Source: JAIQFL01 sp035295745 | GTDB taxonomy: Bacteria; Acidobacteriota; Terriglobia; Bryobacterales; Bryobacteraceae | Direction of reading: 5' to 3' | Assembly: GCA_035295745.1 (NCBI GenBank) | Contig: DATGIL010000090.1 | Span: 62,001 to 126,000 of the forward strand | Length of the DNA: 64,000 nt | Shown here: in pieces, positions 8,550 to 16,640 of the stretch | How the letters are laid out: the number at the start of each line of letters is the position of its first letter | How positions within the stretch are numbered: the stretch's first letter is position 1 | Notes under the pieces: generated by a model | Database searches by the model: none | The model's input: the letters and a program-made list of their open reading frames with translations, nothing else | Told to the model about the DNA's origin: nothing | Position numbers and translations under genes: made by a program

Positions 8550-9179
8550 CTACACTCTCGATCGCGATCGACGGTACCTTTGCGTGCCCGACCAAACCAG
8601 CACCACCAAGCCCAAGACTGCGCCGTTACCCGGCTCCGGAACGGACGCCGCTCCAGGCCCGATCGTCGCGTTCACGCCGGATGGATCCGACACGCTAAAC
8701 GCCGTCGCCGCTCCGTCCGAACTGCCATCCAGATCGACGACCATGAGACTATCCGCAGCTGTCGGATCGGATGTCGCGATCAGGGAAGTCACTCCATCGC
8801 CGGCAAGAAAGAAGACCGAAAGCTCGTCCGGCGAGAAACCCACTCCCGGCGCATTTTGAGTCACGCCGAGATTGAACGAGATGGCCGATCCGAAAGTGAA
8901 GCCCGTCAGATACTCGTTGAACGCGAAGGTGACCGGATCGTCCGAGATCGTCACCGTCCCTGGAAGCGTACCGCTCACAAGTCCGGTTGGCGATACGGCT
9001 CCCAGCGTGCCATCGCTCGCGAATCCCGAAATGGTAACCGTGTTGGCAGGGCCCCCTCCGCTGATGAAATCGAACACCAGATCGCCCGCGGCGCCGTTCA
9101 AACCGGTGGTGTCGATGGTCACGACGGAGCCGCTCATCGAAGCAGCCGCAAACAGAAAAGGAAGGATATATCGCAGCAT
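8550..9179 (-). CDS. PEP-CTERM-type secreted protein
   Basis: 209 residues. The N-terminus is a signal peptide (MLRYILPFLFAAASMSGS). The middle is rich in G, T, S, V and D with no cysteines, as in extracellular beta-sandwich proteins. The C-terminus shows the sorting tripartite signal: ASVPEPGNG, a hydrophobic stretch (AVLGLVVLVWSG), then an arginine-rich tail (RYRRSRSR). Such proteins are exported, processed by an exosortase and anchored or released at the cell surface. No exosortase gene is in the window. The next gene upstream in transcription, a larger secreted protein, ends 17 bp before this gene starts, so the pair may be co-transcribed. Confidence 0.75.
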   Translation of the reverse strand: MLRYILPFLFAAASMSGSVVTIDTTGLNGAAGDLVFDFISGGGPANTVTISGFASDGTLGAVSPTGLVSGTLPGTVTISDDPVTFAFNEYLTGFTFGSAISFNLGVTQNAPGVGFSPDELSVFFLAGDGVTSLIATSDPTAADSLMVVDLDGSSDGAATAFSVSDPSGVNATIGPGAASVPEPGNGAVLGLVVLVWSGTQRYRRSRSRV

Positions 9180-9196
9180 AAAGGGTCCTCTGTGGT

Positions 9197-11191
9197 CTAT
9201 GGAAGGCCGCCCGCGAGCACTCGAGTCGCATAGGTGATGGAGCCGTTTCCCGGATTGGCAAACTGCAGATTCAGGGTGAGGGACTGACCCGCCCCCAGTT
9301 GAGAGTTATTGTCGAGCGGTGCGAACACGTAGGGCGATCCGAGCGGAGCGGCGCTTCCGGTCACCCCGTCGGCAGGCGCGAGCTTCACGTTCGCGCTGAG
9401 TGAGTCGAGTATCAATGCTAACGGTCCGGTCACCGGGCCGCCGCTATTGTTGGTCAGAATGATCGTCTGAGCCCAAGTTCCGGCGGCTCGATTGATGCGG
9501 AATCCGCCGCGGGTCACCACGATGTTGGGCGCGGTGAGGCCGCCCGAAAACGGGTTGAAGAATCCTCCGTGCGTGAAGAATGTGTCGCTGTCCTGGTCCC
9601 CTCTGCCGCAGTACCAGAAGACGGTCGGCTGCCCGGCGATCGTGTGTACTCCCGCCAGGTTCCTGCAATTGGCGTTGGTGATGTCCGGATACGCTACGAT
9701 GGCCACATCCACGGATTGTGTAGAGCCGGCGGGGATGCGCGGATTCCCGTTGTTGCTATCGCCAAATCCGGGAACAGCCGCAAAAACCCCCGGCCACCGC
9801 CAGTGCACGTGGACGCAGGTCGGACAACCGGGCACGGGCCCCATAACCCCGAGACCCGGTTCATCGATCGAAGGCAAATAGGTCTGATGAAAATTGTCCG
9901 CTCCGCCCGCCGCGCCGTGGTCAATCACGTTCGCGACGAATAGCTCACTGGAAACCGGGTTCCCCTCCAAGAAATTCGGCAGCCCCGTGATGTTGCTGTC
10001 CTGACCGATCGCGGTAGCCTGGCCCTGTGTAATGGGCGTGAGGCTGGATGCCGGACTTCCATCGGTGAAGTGTAAACGGAGAGGCAGCTCGATCTCGGCG
10101 ACATGGTTGTTTGGACTGTCGGGATCGTACTGATAGGAGACCGTCGGATAGAAGCGCGCGCACCCGACGTTGCCACTGGGTTCACAGTGGTCACCCGCCA
10201 CGGGAGGACTGAATTGAAACTGTTCAGTGATGGTCAGGCAGCTCGCGGAACCGACTGGAATATTGTTCACAATGTAGGTGGCGGAGACGGAACTGGAGGC
10301 AGATTGAAAATCCACCAGACGGCTGTCATTGCCGCACTGTCCGTCGCCCCCGGGGACGAGCGCGCAGTTTGAGCCCAGGAAATCCGTGGTCGTCAGATTG
10401 TAGACCGGCACGCTCATCATCACGGCCATCGGACGAGTGCCGAGAAAGACGTTCTTCACCTCCAGGCCGGTACTGGCGCCGATATCGTAGTCGAATTTCC
10501 AGCCGTTGGAGGTGATGGTGCCCGGCGCGGGCGACTGAATGGCTGGCAGGTCGCAGGAGCGCGTGGCGGTCATGCTGGCGGAAAACGGCGCGGACACGGT
10601 GACGATAATTCCAATCGACACAGTGTACTGCCCAGAAGGGCCCAGTTGGATCGGGTCGGACATCACGTGCTGAAGCGAACCGGTTCCATTGAACGTGCCG
10701 AACCACTGACTGTTACCTTCCAGTGTCTCAACCAAAATCGAGGCGGTGGTTTCCGTATTCTCTGAAAACGGGGTTCCGTTCACCGTGAAATGGAGCGAGG
10801 GCAATTGAGATCCACCAGGGAGTCCGCTATCGATCAACTGAGAGAAACCGCCGTTGGCGCCAGTGTCTCCAAAGGCCTGGGCGCCGCCAACCGACGCGGT
10901 CGCCGACACCGACAGACTGGTGGTCGTCCCGGCGAAGGTTGCCGAGCCGTTATAGCTCAATTGGCCGGACGTGTAGCTACGCGACGGACTCACATTCATC
11001 GAGGTCCCCGCGCTGCATCCGCTGCCGGCGCCGGGCGCCGGGGAAATGCAGCCGGACCCGATCGGCAGCGGCAAGGGCAGGCCCTCGCCTCCGGCTCCGA
11101 CACTCCCTTGCGCCGAATACGTCCAAGTCGGTGGATCGGAAGCCGCGTGGGCCGCGACCGTGACTACCAGAATCAGAAGAGTGGTTTTCAC
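9197..11191 (-). CDS. Large secreted beta-rich protein of unknown function
   Basis: 664 residues beginning with a cleavable signal peptide (MKTTLLILVVTVAAHAAS). The body is Ser/Thr/Gly-rich with scattered cysteines, several in short motifs such as CPTCVHVHWRW and FWYCGRGDQDSDTFF. The last 130 residues form an immunoglobulin-like repeat seen at the C-terminus of many Solibacter-type secreted proteins (RGGFRINRAAGTWAQTIIL, with NNSGGPVTGPLALILDSL following). It has no PEP-CTERM tail of its own. I do not recognise a catalytic domain. A surface or extracellular role is inferred from the leader and composition. Confidence 0.7.
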   Translation of the reverse strand: MKTTLLILVVTVAAHAASDPPTWTYSAQGSVGAGGEGLPLPLPIGSGCISPAPGAGSGCSAGTSMNVSPSRSYTSGQLSYNGSATFAGTTTSLSVSATASVGGAQAFGDTGANGGFSQLIDSGLPGGSQLPSLHFTVNGTPFSENTETTASILVETLEGNSQWFGTFNGTGSLQHVMSDPIQLGPSGQYTVSIGIIVTVSAPFSASMTATRSCDLPAIQSPAPGTITSNGWKFDYDIGASTGLEVKNVFLGTRPMAVMMSVPVYNLTTTDFLGSNCALVPGGDGQCGNDSRLVDFQSASSSVSATYIVNNIPVGSASCLTITEQFQFSPPVAGDHCEPSGNVGCARFYPTVSYQYDPDSPNNHVAEIELPLRLHFTDGSPASSLTPITQGQATAIGQDSNITGLPNFLEGNPVSSELFVANVIDHGAAGGADNFHQTYLPSIDEPGLGVMGPVPGCPTCVHVHWRWPGVFAAVPGFGDSNNGNPRIPAGSTQSVDVAIVAYPDITNANCRNLAGVHTIAGQPTVFWYCGRGDQDSDTFFTHGGFFNPFSGGLTAPNIVVTRGGFRINRAAGTWAQTIILTNNSGGPVTGPLALILDSLSANVKLAPADGVTGSAAPLGSPYVFAPLDNNSQLGAGQSLTLNLQFANPGNGSITYATRVLAGGLP

Positions 11192-11379
11192 AAACAGCCT
11201 CGCTGCGCGCCGCGTGCGACGGCGATGCCCGATTGTACACTTTTTTCAGGTTACAGCGGAGTTGGAACGGGTACTGGAAGGACAGGTACTCCGCGCCGCG
11301 GGTGCAGCGGACGGATATGATGACGGCGTCCTCACTGTCATAGGTTGGTCCGGTTACTTAGACCTACGTCTACAGGAAG

Positions 11380-11625
11380 ATGGACCGGTTCGACGTCATC
11401 GGGAAGGTCCCGGCCGACACCAACCTGGATCCCAGAAGCTGATGCTGCAATCGATGCTGCAGGACAGCTTCAAACTGGTGGTCCATGGTAGCCCATAAGG
11501 AGACCAAGGCGCTGGCAACCTTCGCGCTGGTCGCCGGAAAGAAGCCGCTGCTCAAGGAAGCCGAAGAAACGGAGCAAACCGGGTGCAAGCCGCGAAGCAA
11601 CTCAGGCGGTGGCGCACTGGGCAAG
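11380..11625 (+). pseudogene. Decayed TIGR03435-family (Solibacter-type) gene fragment
   Basis: Three successive frames together spell the conserved core of the acidobacterial TIGR03435 family: MDRFDVIGKVPADTNLDP, then (after a shift near 11435) KLMLQSMLQDSFKLVVH, then (after a second shift near 11487) KETKALATFALVAGKKPLLK. Intact members usually exceed 200 residues and start with a signal peptide; here only about 80 residues survive. Both shifts create stops. The remainder of the 11192-11671 gap holds nothing I can support as a gene. Confidence 0.65.
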
Positions 11626-11671
11626 GGAGCGTTCTTCTGGGTATACGGAGCGTATCTACGGAGCCGTGTAC

Positions 11672-12442
11672 TCAGTGGGAGCCGGTGACCGCGCGCTGAA
11701 TTTCCGCCTCGGGAGAGAGATCTACCGGCGTCATGGCGGGCAGTGTTTTCCAACTGGCGCCGGCCAGCGACTCATCGCACAACAGGCGCGCCACCAGTTG
11801 CTCGAGAACGCGATCGCAGGCAGTTTCGGCCTTCACGCAGGCAATCAGGCCGATGCGTTCGTCAAGAGTGCGCGATCGCATGGATTGCAGCGTCAAGGTG
11901 TCGCGGTTCATGGTGTTCATCAAAAGGCTCCGGCAGTGGACCACATCCGCGGGCCGGGCTATCATTTCGACCTCGTAGTAATACTCGGAAGCGCACGGCG
12001 GATTCAACTTCAGGGCAAGCGGCCGGAATGCCAGGTTGACGAACACGATGCAGATCGCCACCACGCCCGCGTAGAGCAACATGCCGGAACCTGCCAGGGT
12101 GCCGATCGCCGCTGCACACCAAATGGTTGCCGATGTGTTCAGGCCGCGCACATTAGCGCCTTCCTTCAGGATCACGCCGCCGCCCAGAAATCCGATTCCC
12201 GAGACGATCTGGGCCGCGATCCTCGCCGCGCCGTCACCCCCCAGAAGGGATCCCAGCATTAGGAATGCCGCTGACCCGCATGCCACCAGCGCGTTAGTCC
12301 TCGGGCCAGCCATTCTGTGGTGGTACGCGCGTTCCGTCCCGATCAGCGCGCCCAATGCCAGGGCGACGGCAAGGCGGAGAGCAAACAACTGGAGGGGAAG
12401 GGCATTCGGCATGGTTAACCAGGTCGTACCGCCTATCGTCAC
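11672..12442 (-). CDS. MgtC/SapB-family inner-membrane protein
   Basis: 256 residues if the GTG at 12442 is used; an ATG at 12412 would remove ten residues and starts nearer the first helix. The MgtC core is clear: LALGALIGTERAYHHRMAG, then RTNALVACGSAAFLML, GGDGAARIAAQIVSGIGFLG and GGVILKEGANVRGLNTSAT. The first half forms four or five transmembrane helices. The C-terminal soluble part corresponds to the ACT-like domain found in longer MgtC homologues. Family roles include Mg2+ limitation and acid or intracellular survival; the partner here is unknown. Confidence 0.88.
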   Translation of the reverse strand: MTIGGTTWLTMPNALPLQLFALRLAVALALGALIGTERAYHHRMAGPRTNALVACGSAAFLMLGSLLGGDGAARIAAQIVSGIGFLGGGVILKEGANVRGLNTSATIWCAAAIGTLAGSGMLLYAGVVAICIVFVNLAFRPLALKLNPPCASEYYYEVEMIARPADVVHCRSLLMNTMNRDTLTLQSMRSRTLDERIGLIACVKAETACDRVLEQLVARLLCDESLAGASWKTLPAMTPVDLSPEAEIQRAVTGSH

Positions 12443-12486
12443 CTGACTGTAACAGAGAAGTCAACCGGCGCCCGGGCTAGTCCGGG

Positions 12487-12876
12487 CTAGTCCGAACTAA
12501 GTTCGATCCGGACGGTGTGGACACGGAGCCACTTCTCCAGTTCATGAAATCGCATCTGGCCACGTTCGTATAGATCGATTAGGAACGCATAGGCCTTGGA
12601 GTCGTCGAATACGAGGCGGTAACCGTTCACCCTCAGGAACGCCGCCGCCGCGGCGACTGCAACACGTTTGTTGCCGTCAATGAAGGGGTGGTTCTGCGAC
12701 AAACTCTCCCAGAGCGCCGCCGCTTCCTGGAGCAGGTCTTCGTAGTAGCCTGTTTGCGGTCGGGCGACGGCAGATTCCAATGCACCGCGATCGCGGATCG
12801 CCAGCGAGCCACCGAATTTAGCGATCAACCGGTCGTGTGCGACGACCACCTCGTCCACGGTCGGATAGTTCTTCAC
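12487..12876 (-). CDS. doc: Doc-type Fic-domain toxin
   Basis: 129 residues, the usual size of Doc (death on curing). The Fic motif HPFIDGNKR is at residues 63-71 with the second half of the Doc signature, FLRVNGYRLVFDD, behind it. Doc proteins phosphorylate elongation factor EF-Tu and stop translation. The start is GTG at 12876, overlapping the antitoxin stop by four bases (GTGA), so the two are translationally coupled. The active-site histidine and the G-N-K loop are intact, so the toxin appears functional. Confidence 0.9.
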   Translation of the reverse strand: MKNYPTVDEVVVAHDRLIAKFGGSLAIRDRGALESAVARPQTGYYEDLLQEAAALWESLSQNHPFIDGNKRVAVAAAAAFLRVNGYRLVFDDSKAYAFLIDLYERGQMRFHELEKWLRVHTVRIELSSD

Positions 12877-13052
12877 TGCGCCAGGCGCCGCAGTAGTTCA
12901 GGATGTTGGCCGATAAACTCGTCGACGGCGGCCAGAAACGGCGATTCGGGCGGCTTCTCTTTGAGCTTCAAGAAGCGAATGAACTCGCGGACGGCTTCTT
13001 GTTCGTGGGGCGTCAGCGAGTCGATGAGATTGGCAAGGCTCTCGGCTGCCAT
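12873..13052 (-). CDS. Antitoxin of the Doc pair
   Basis: From the ATG at 13052 (Shine-Dalgarno ggagag 8 bp upstream) the product has 59 residues; an ATG at 13067 or a TTG at 13085 are alternatives. The sequence is helical and acidic (LANLIDSLTPHEQEAVREFI, then RFLKLKEKPP). It does not look like the classical Phd AbrB/YefM fold; it resembles short DUF2281-like antitoxins with a C-terminal helix. The C-terminal segment would bind the toxin cleft. Role is assigned from its place immediately upstream of and overlapping doc. Confidence 0.7.
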   Translation of the reverse strand: MAAESLANLIDSLTPHEQEAVREFIRFLKLKEKPPESPFLAAVDEFIGQHPELLRRLAQ

Positions 13053-13097
13053 CGAAGATCTCTCCATTCGTAGTATACGGCCCAACTACCTACACCC

Positions 13098-14069
13098 TCA
13101 CCGCCTTCCGCCCAGAATCCGCCGTGGATTCTCCACCAGCATAGTATGAATCTGGGCGTCCGTGACGCCTTCTCTGCGAAGTGCGGGGAGGACATCATGT
13201 TGGATGTGCAGATAGTGCCAGCGCGGCAGGTGCGTTGGAATGTGACCTTCAGGCAGCCAGTGGTTAAAACACGCCGCGTCGTGGGAGAGTACCATTCTCC
13301 CGGCATACCCGCGCTCACACAAGCGCGCGACTGTCTTGACGCGGTCCTCTGTGGACAGAATCGAGTCGATGCCGAAGCGGTCCATGCCGAGGTAAGACCC
13401 GTTCGCGATCAACTCTTCCAGGTAGGCGAAGTCGCTGGAATCACCCGAATGGCCAATCACGACGCGTCCAAGGTCGACGCCCTCCTCCCGGAAGACGCGC
13501 TGTTGCAGGAGTCCCACGCGCCGGCGAGCGTTCGTGTGGGTGGAGATCGGCACCGCGGTCCGCAAGTGGGCTTGCGCGGTGGCTCGGAGGATGCGCTCTA
13601 CTCCGGGAGTCAATCCGGGTGCATCCGTGGCGCATTTCAGGATGCCCGCCCTCACTCCCGTACCGGCAATGCCTTCCTCGATGTCGCGCACGAACATGTC
13701 GGTAATCAGCTCTGGACCGCCCACCACGGTACCGGGGCCGCGGTATTGAAAATAGTGCGGCAGGTCGCAGTACGTGTAGATTCCGGTGGCGACCACGATA
13801 TTCAGACCGGTGGCCGCAGCGACCTTCTGGATGCGCGGAATCGAGCGGCCCAGGCCGATCACGGTCAGATCGACGATGGTGTCGACGCCGCTCGCCTTGA
13901 GTTCATTTAGCCGCGTAACAGCGCCGGCGATGCGCGCGTCCTCGCCGCCCCAGTGCTCGGGATAATTGGCGGCGATCTCCGTGTCCAGGATGAAGATGTG
14001 TTCATGCATCAGGGTGACGCCGAGGGTCGCGCCATCCACCGCGCCGCGCACCGTTTCGATACCGGCCAT
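13098..14069 (-). CDS. Phosphotriesterase-family metal-dependent hydrolase
   Basis: 323 residues. The binuclear-metal ligands of the PTE/PHP family are all visible: HEH near residue 22 (LMHEHIF), the bridging lysine K145 in GILKCATD, histidines in ISTHTNA and VIGHSGD, and the aspartate in LSHDAAC. The C-terminus VENPRRIL is also typical. Members include lactonases, carboxylesterases and phosphotriesterases, so the natural substrate is probably a lactone or ester. The gene diverges from the cytochrome/monooxygenase gene across an 83-bp region. Confidence 0.88.
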   Translation of the reverse strand: MAGIETVRGAVDGATLGVTLMHEHIFILDTEIAANYPEHWGGEDARIAGAVTRLNELKASGVDTIVDLTVIGLGRSIPRIQKVAAATGLNIVVATGIYTYCDLPHYFQYRGPGTVVGGPELITDMFVRDIEEGIAGTGVRAGILKCATDAPGLTPGVERILRATAQAHLRTAVPISTHTNARRRVGLLQQRVFREEGVDLGRVVIGHSGDSSDFAYLEELIANGSYLGMDRFGIDSILSTEDRVKTVARLCERGYAGRMVLSHDAACFNHWLPEGHIPTHLPRWHYLHIQHDVLPALRREGVTDAQIHTMLVENPRRILGGRR

Positions 14070-14085
14070 TCGGTAGATTATATCC

Positions 14086-14114
14086 TTGAGTGAGGGGCCT
14101 TTTTACGTTAAGAT
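14086..14114 (+). promoter_or_regulatory. Sigma70-type promoter for the cytochrome/monooxygenase gene
   Basis: TTGAGT at 14086-14091 and TAAGAT at 14109-14114 are separated by exactly 17 bp. A strong Shine-Dalgarno (aaggagggg, 14140-14148) and the ATG at 14153 follow in order, so the leader would be about 30 bases. Confidence 0.6.
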
Positions 14115-14152
14115 GTTGGCCAGCACCCAAGCGTGGTTTAAGGAGGGGATGT

Positions 14153-15535
14153 ATGCGTGTGTTTTCGCTGATCTTGAGTTGTGGAGTGCTGGCGACCGCC
14201 GCCTCCGGGGAGCGGCCGGTGACATTCAACAAGGATGTCCTGCCGGTACTGCAGAAGAATTGTCAAACCTGTCACCGGCCTGGCGAAGTGGCGCCCATGT
14301 CCTTCCTCACGTATCAGGACGCGCGTCCGTGGGCGAAAGCCATCAAAACCGCGGTGCTCTCGCACAAGATGCCGCCATGGTTTGCCGATGCAAAATACGG
14401 CCATTTCCAGAACGAGAAACGGCTCAGCGATGCCGAGATCCAGACGCTGGTGAGCTGGGCCGACAACGGCGCTGCTGAGGGTGACGCGAAAGACAAGCCT
14501 GCTCCGCTCCAGTTCACCGAGGGATGGAACATCAAGCCCGACCTCACGGTCGAAATGCCGAACGCATTCGAGGTGCCCGCGTCGGGAATCCTCGAGTATC
14601 AGTACATTGTGATTCCCACGCATTTCGAGAAGGACACCTGGATTACGGCGGCCGAAGTTCGTCCCGGCAACCGCGCGGTCATGCATCACGTGATCGTGTA
14701 CGTACGTCCTCCCGGATCCAACTACCTGAAGGATGCTCAGCCGGGAATTCCCTTCGTCCCGGTGACCTTTGAACGCGATGCCAATGGAGCCGCGATCCGG
14801 CGTCCCCAGCCGCCAAGGCCCGCGCAGCCGGCGGGCGCCGAGGCGCCGCGTCCGCAAGTCAATATCAACTCGATGGCAGGCGTGGAGCTGTTGACCGCCT
14901 ATGCGCCCGGACTGCAGGCCCAGCACTTCGATTCGCCGATCGCGGATGCCGCCAAGTTCGTTCCGGCCGGCTCCGACCTGGTGTTCCAGTTGCACTACAC
15001 GACGAACGGCAAGGCGGCAACCGATAAGACCAAAATCGGGTTGCAGATCGCGTCCAAGCCTCCGAAATATCGCCACTACACGTCGAACGCCACGCAGCAG
15101 GGCTTCGAGATTCCGCCCAACGATCCCAACTACGAGACGCACTCCGCCATCGCGCTAAACGAGCCCGCACAATTGGTTTGGTTGATGCCTCATATGCATG
15201 TCCGCGGCAAGGACTTCCTGTTCGAAGCTGCCTATCCGACAGGGGAACGAGAAACGCTGCTCAACGTCCCCAAGTACGATTTCAACTGGCAGTTCGGATA
15301 CGAAGAGGCCAAGCCGCTGCTGCTGCCGAAGGACACGCGGATCGAATGCACCGCGCATCACGACAACTCGGTCAACAATCCGTTCAATCCGAATCCCAAC
15401 GTCACGGTCCGATGGGGCGATCAGACGTGGGAAGAGATGATGATGGGCTTTTTCGCGGTGGTGGTGGATGCCAACGTGAAACCTCAGGACGTGATCCGCA
15501 GAGTCGCGCCTGCCGTGAAGCGGCCTGCCCTGTAG
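14153..15535 (+). CDS. Secreted cytochrome c / copper type II monooxygenase-like protein
   Basis: The ATG at 14153 sits 4 bp after the Shine-Dalgarno sequence aaggagggg and starts a signal peptide (MRVFSLILSCGVLATAASG); 460 residues result. An N-terminal cytochrome-like domain holds one haem motif, CQTCH, with a distal methionine candidate in SHKMPPW. The C-terminal half resembles the peptidylglycine/dopamine-type copper type II monooxygenase fold: a His-His pair in MHHVIVY, an H-x-H in MPHMHVRGKDF and a possible methionine ligand in WEEMMMGFF. Similar fusions are common in Acidobacteria and Planctomycetes, but I know of no biochemically established substrate for them. A periplasmic copper/haem oxidoreductase role is inferred. 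Confidence 0.82.
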   Translation: MRVFSLILSCGVLATAASGERPVTFNKDVLPVLQKNCQTCHRPGEVAPMSFLTYQDARPWAKAIKTAVLSHKMPPWFADAKYGHFQNEKRLSDAEIQTLVSWADNGAAEGDAKDKPAPLQFTEGWNIKPDLTVEMPNAFEVPASGILEYQYIVIPTHFEKDTWITAAEVRPGNRAVMHHVIVYVRPPGSNYLKDAQPGIPFVPVTFERDANGAAIRRPQPPRPAQPAGAEAPRPQVNINSMAGVELLTAYAPGLQAQHFDSPIADAAKFVPAGSDLVFQLHYTTNGKAATDKTKIGLQIASKPPKYRHYTSNATQQGFEIPPNDPNYETHSAIALNEPAQLVWLMPHMHVRGKDFLFEAAYPTGERETLLNVPKYDFNWQFGYEEAKPLLLPKDTRIECTAHHDNSVNNPFNPNPNVTVRWGDQTWEEMMMGFFAVVVDANVKPQDVIRRVAPAVKRPAL

Positions 15536-15540
15536 TTCAA

Positions 15541-15572
15541 CGGGGGCGGCCCCGTCGTAAAGGCCGCCCCCG
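15541..15572 (+). terminator. Perfect GC hairpin, candidate transcription terminator
   Basis: The arms cgggggcggcc (15541-15551) and ggccgcccccg (15562-15572) pair over 11 bp around a 10-base spacer, 6 bp after the preceding stop codon. There is no U-run, so it may act as an intrinsic terminator of the non-canonical kind or as an mRNA 3'-end stabiliser. Confidence 0.6.
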
Positions 15573-15626
15573 CAATCTCATCGGCCGGCGACCTTGCGAT
15601 CATCAGACTCTGGCATCATAAGACTC

Positions 15627-16640
15627 ATGAACGGATCGCGAATCGCGGCCTTCCTTCTGTTTGCCCTCCCGGTCCACGCCCAAACCACCAGTGCCGCCGT
15701 CGAAGCCTTCCATCGCGGTCAATACGCGCAATCGCGCCAAATGCTGGAGAAGATCGTCGCTGCCTCCCCCAACGACGCCAAAGCGAGGACGTTTCTGGCC
15801 CTGAGCCGTGCCGCCACCGGCGCCTGCGAAACTGCCCGCACCGACCTGCAACAGCAATTCGCGTCCAATACCGACGCCACTCTGAGGCGCTTGGCTGGAG
15901 TCGCGTTGGTGGAATGCGATGTCGCGCAGAATCGCCTGGAGGAAGTCTGGCCGCTTCTCGACAAGCTGCAGAAGGCATTCCCGGGCGATGCGGACGTTCT
16001 ATACGAGGCCGCGCGCGTCCACATGCGCGCCTGGAACGACACAGTCTTTCAGATGTACCAGAAGACGCCCGCTTCGTATCGCGTGAATCAGCTCTCGGGC
16101 GAAATCTTTGAGATCCAGGGACGCTACCAGGATGCCGCCGCCGAGTATCGGAAGGCCATTCAGAAGAACCCCACCGCGCTGAACCTGCACTTCCGGCTCG
16201 GACGCTCGCTGCTTCTGGAGTCCCACGACCCGGCCAACCTGCGCGATGCACGCAAAGAGTTCGAGTCGGAGCTGGCGTTGAATCCCGGCGATGCGGTGGC
16301 GGAGTATCAGGTCGGCCAAATCCTGCTGACCGAGCAGGATCGCATCGGCGCCGCGGCGCACTTCGAGAAGGCCGTGGCGCTCAATGCCGATTTCGCCGAG
16401 GCACTGGTGGCTCTCGCCAAGGTGAAAGAGTCGCAAGCCATCCCATTGCTGGAACGCGCCGTGAAACTCCAGCCATCCAGCGAATCGGCGCATTACGGCC
16501 TGATGATTGCGTATCGCAATGCCGGGAGAACCGCCGACGCACAGCGCGAAAAGGCAGTCTTCGATAAACTGACCCGCCCGCCCGAGGGAGAGTTCACGGA
16601 CTTCCTCAAGAAACTCGGAGAGAAGGCGCCTGACAAGTGA
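15627..16640 (+). CDS. Secreted TPR protein
   Basis: The ATG at 15627 starts a clear signal peptide (MNGSRIAAFLLFALPVHAQ) and gives 337 residues. Upstream, TTGCGA (15594) and CATAAG (15617) with a 17-bp gap could be a promoter giving a nearly leaderless message. The mature part is made of TPR units, for example AVEAFHRGQYAQSRQMLEKI, GRYQDAAAEYRKAIQKNP and IGAAAHFEKAVALNADFAEA. TPR domains bind protein partners. Its stop codon overlaps the start of the CRTAC1 gene, so the two products probably work together outside the cytoplasm. Confidence 0.82.
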   Translation: MNGSRIAAFLLFALPVHAQTTSAAVEAFHRGQYAQSRQMLEKIVAASPNDAKARTFLALSRAATGACETARTDLQQQFASNTDATLRRLAGVALVECDVAQNRLEEVWPLLDKLQKAFPGDADVLYEAARVHMRAWNDTVFQMYQKTPASYRVNQLSGEIFEIQGRYQDAAAEYRKAIQKNPTALNLHFRLGRSLLLESHDPANLRDARKEFESELALNPGDAVAEYQVGQILLTEQDRIGAAAHFEKAVALNADFAEALVALAKVKESQAIPLLERAVKLQPSSESAHYGLMIAYRNAGRTADAQREKAVFDKLTRPPEGEFTDFLKKLGEKAPDK

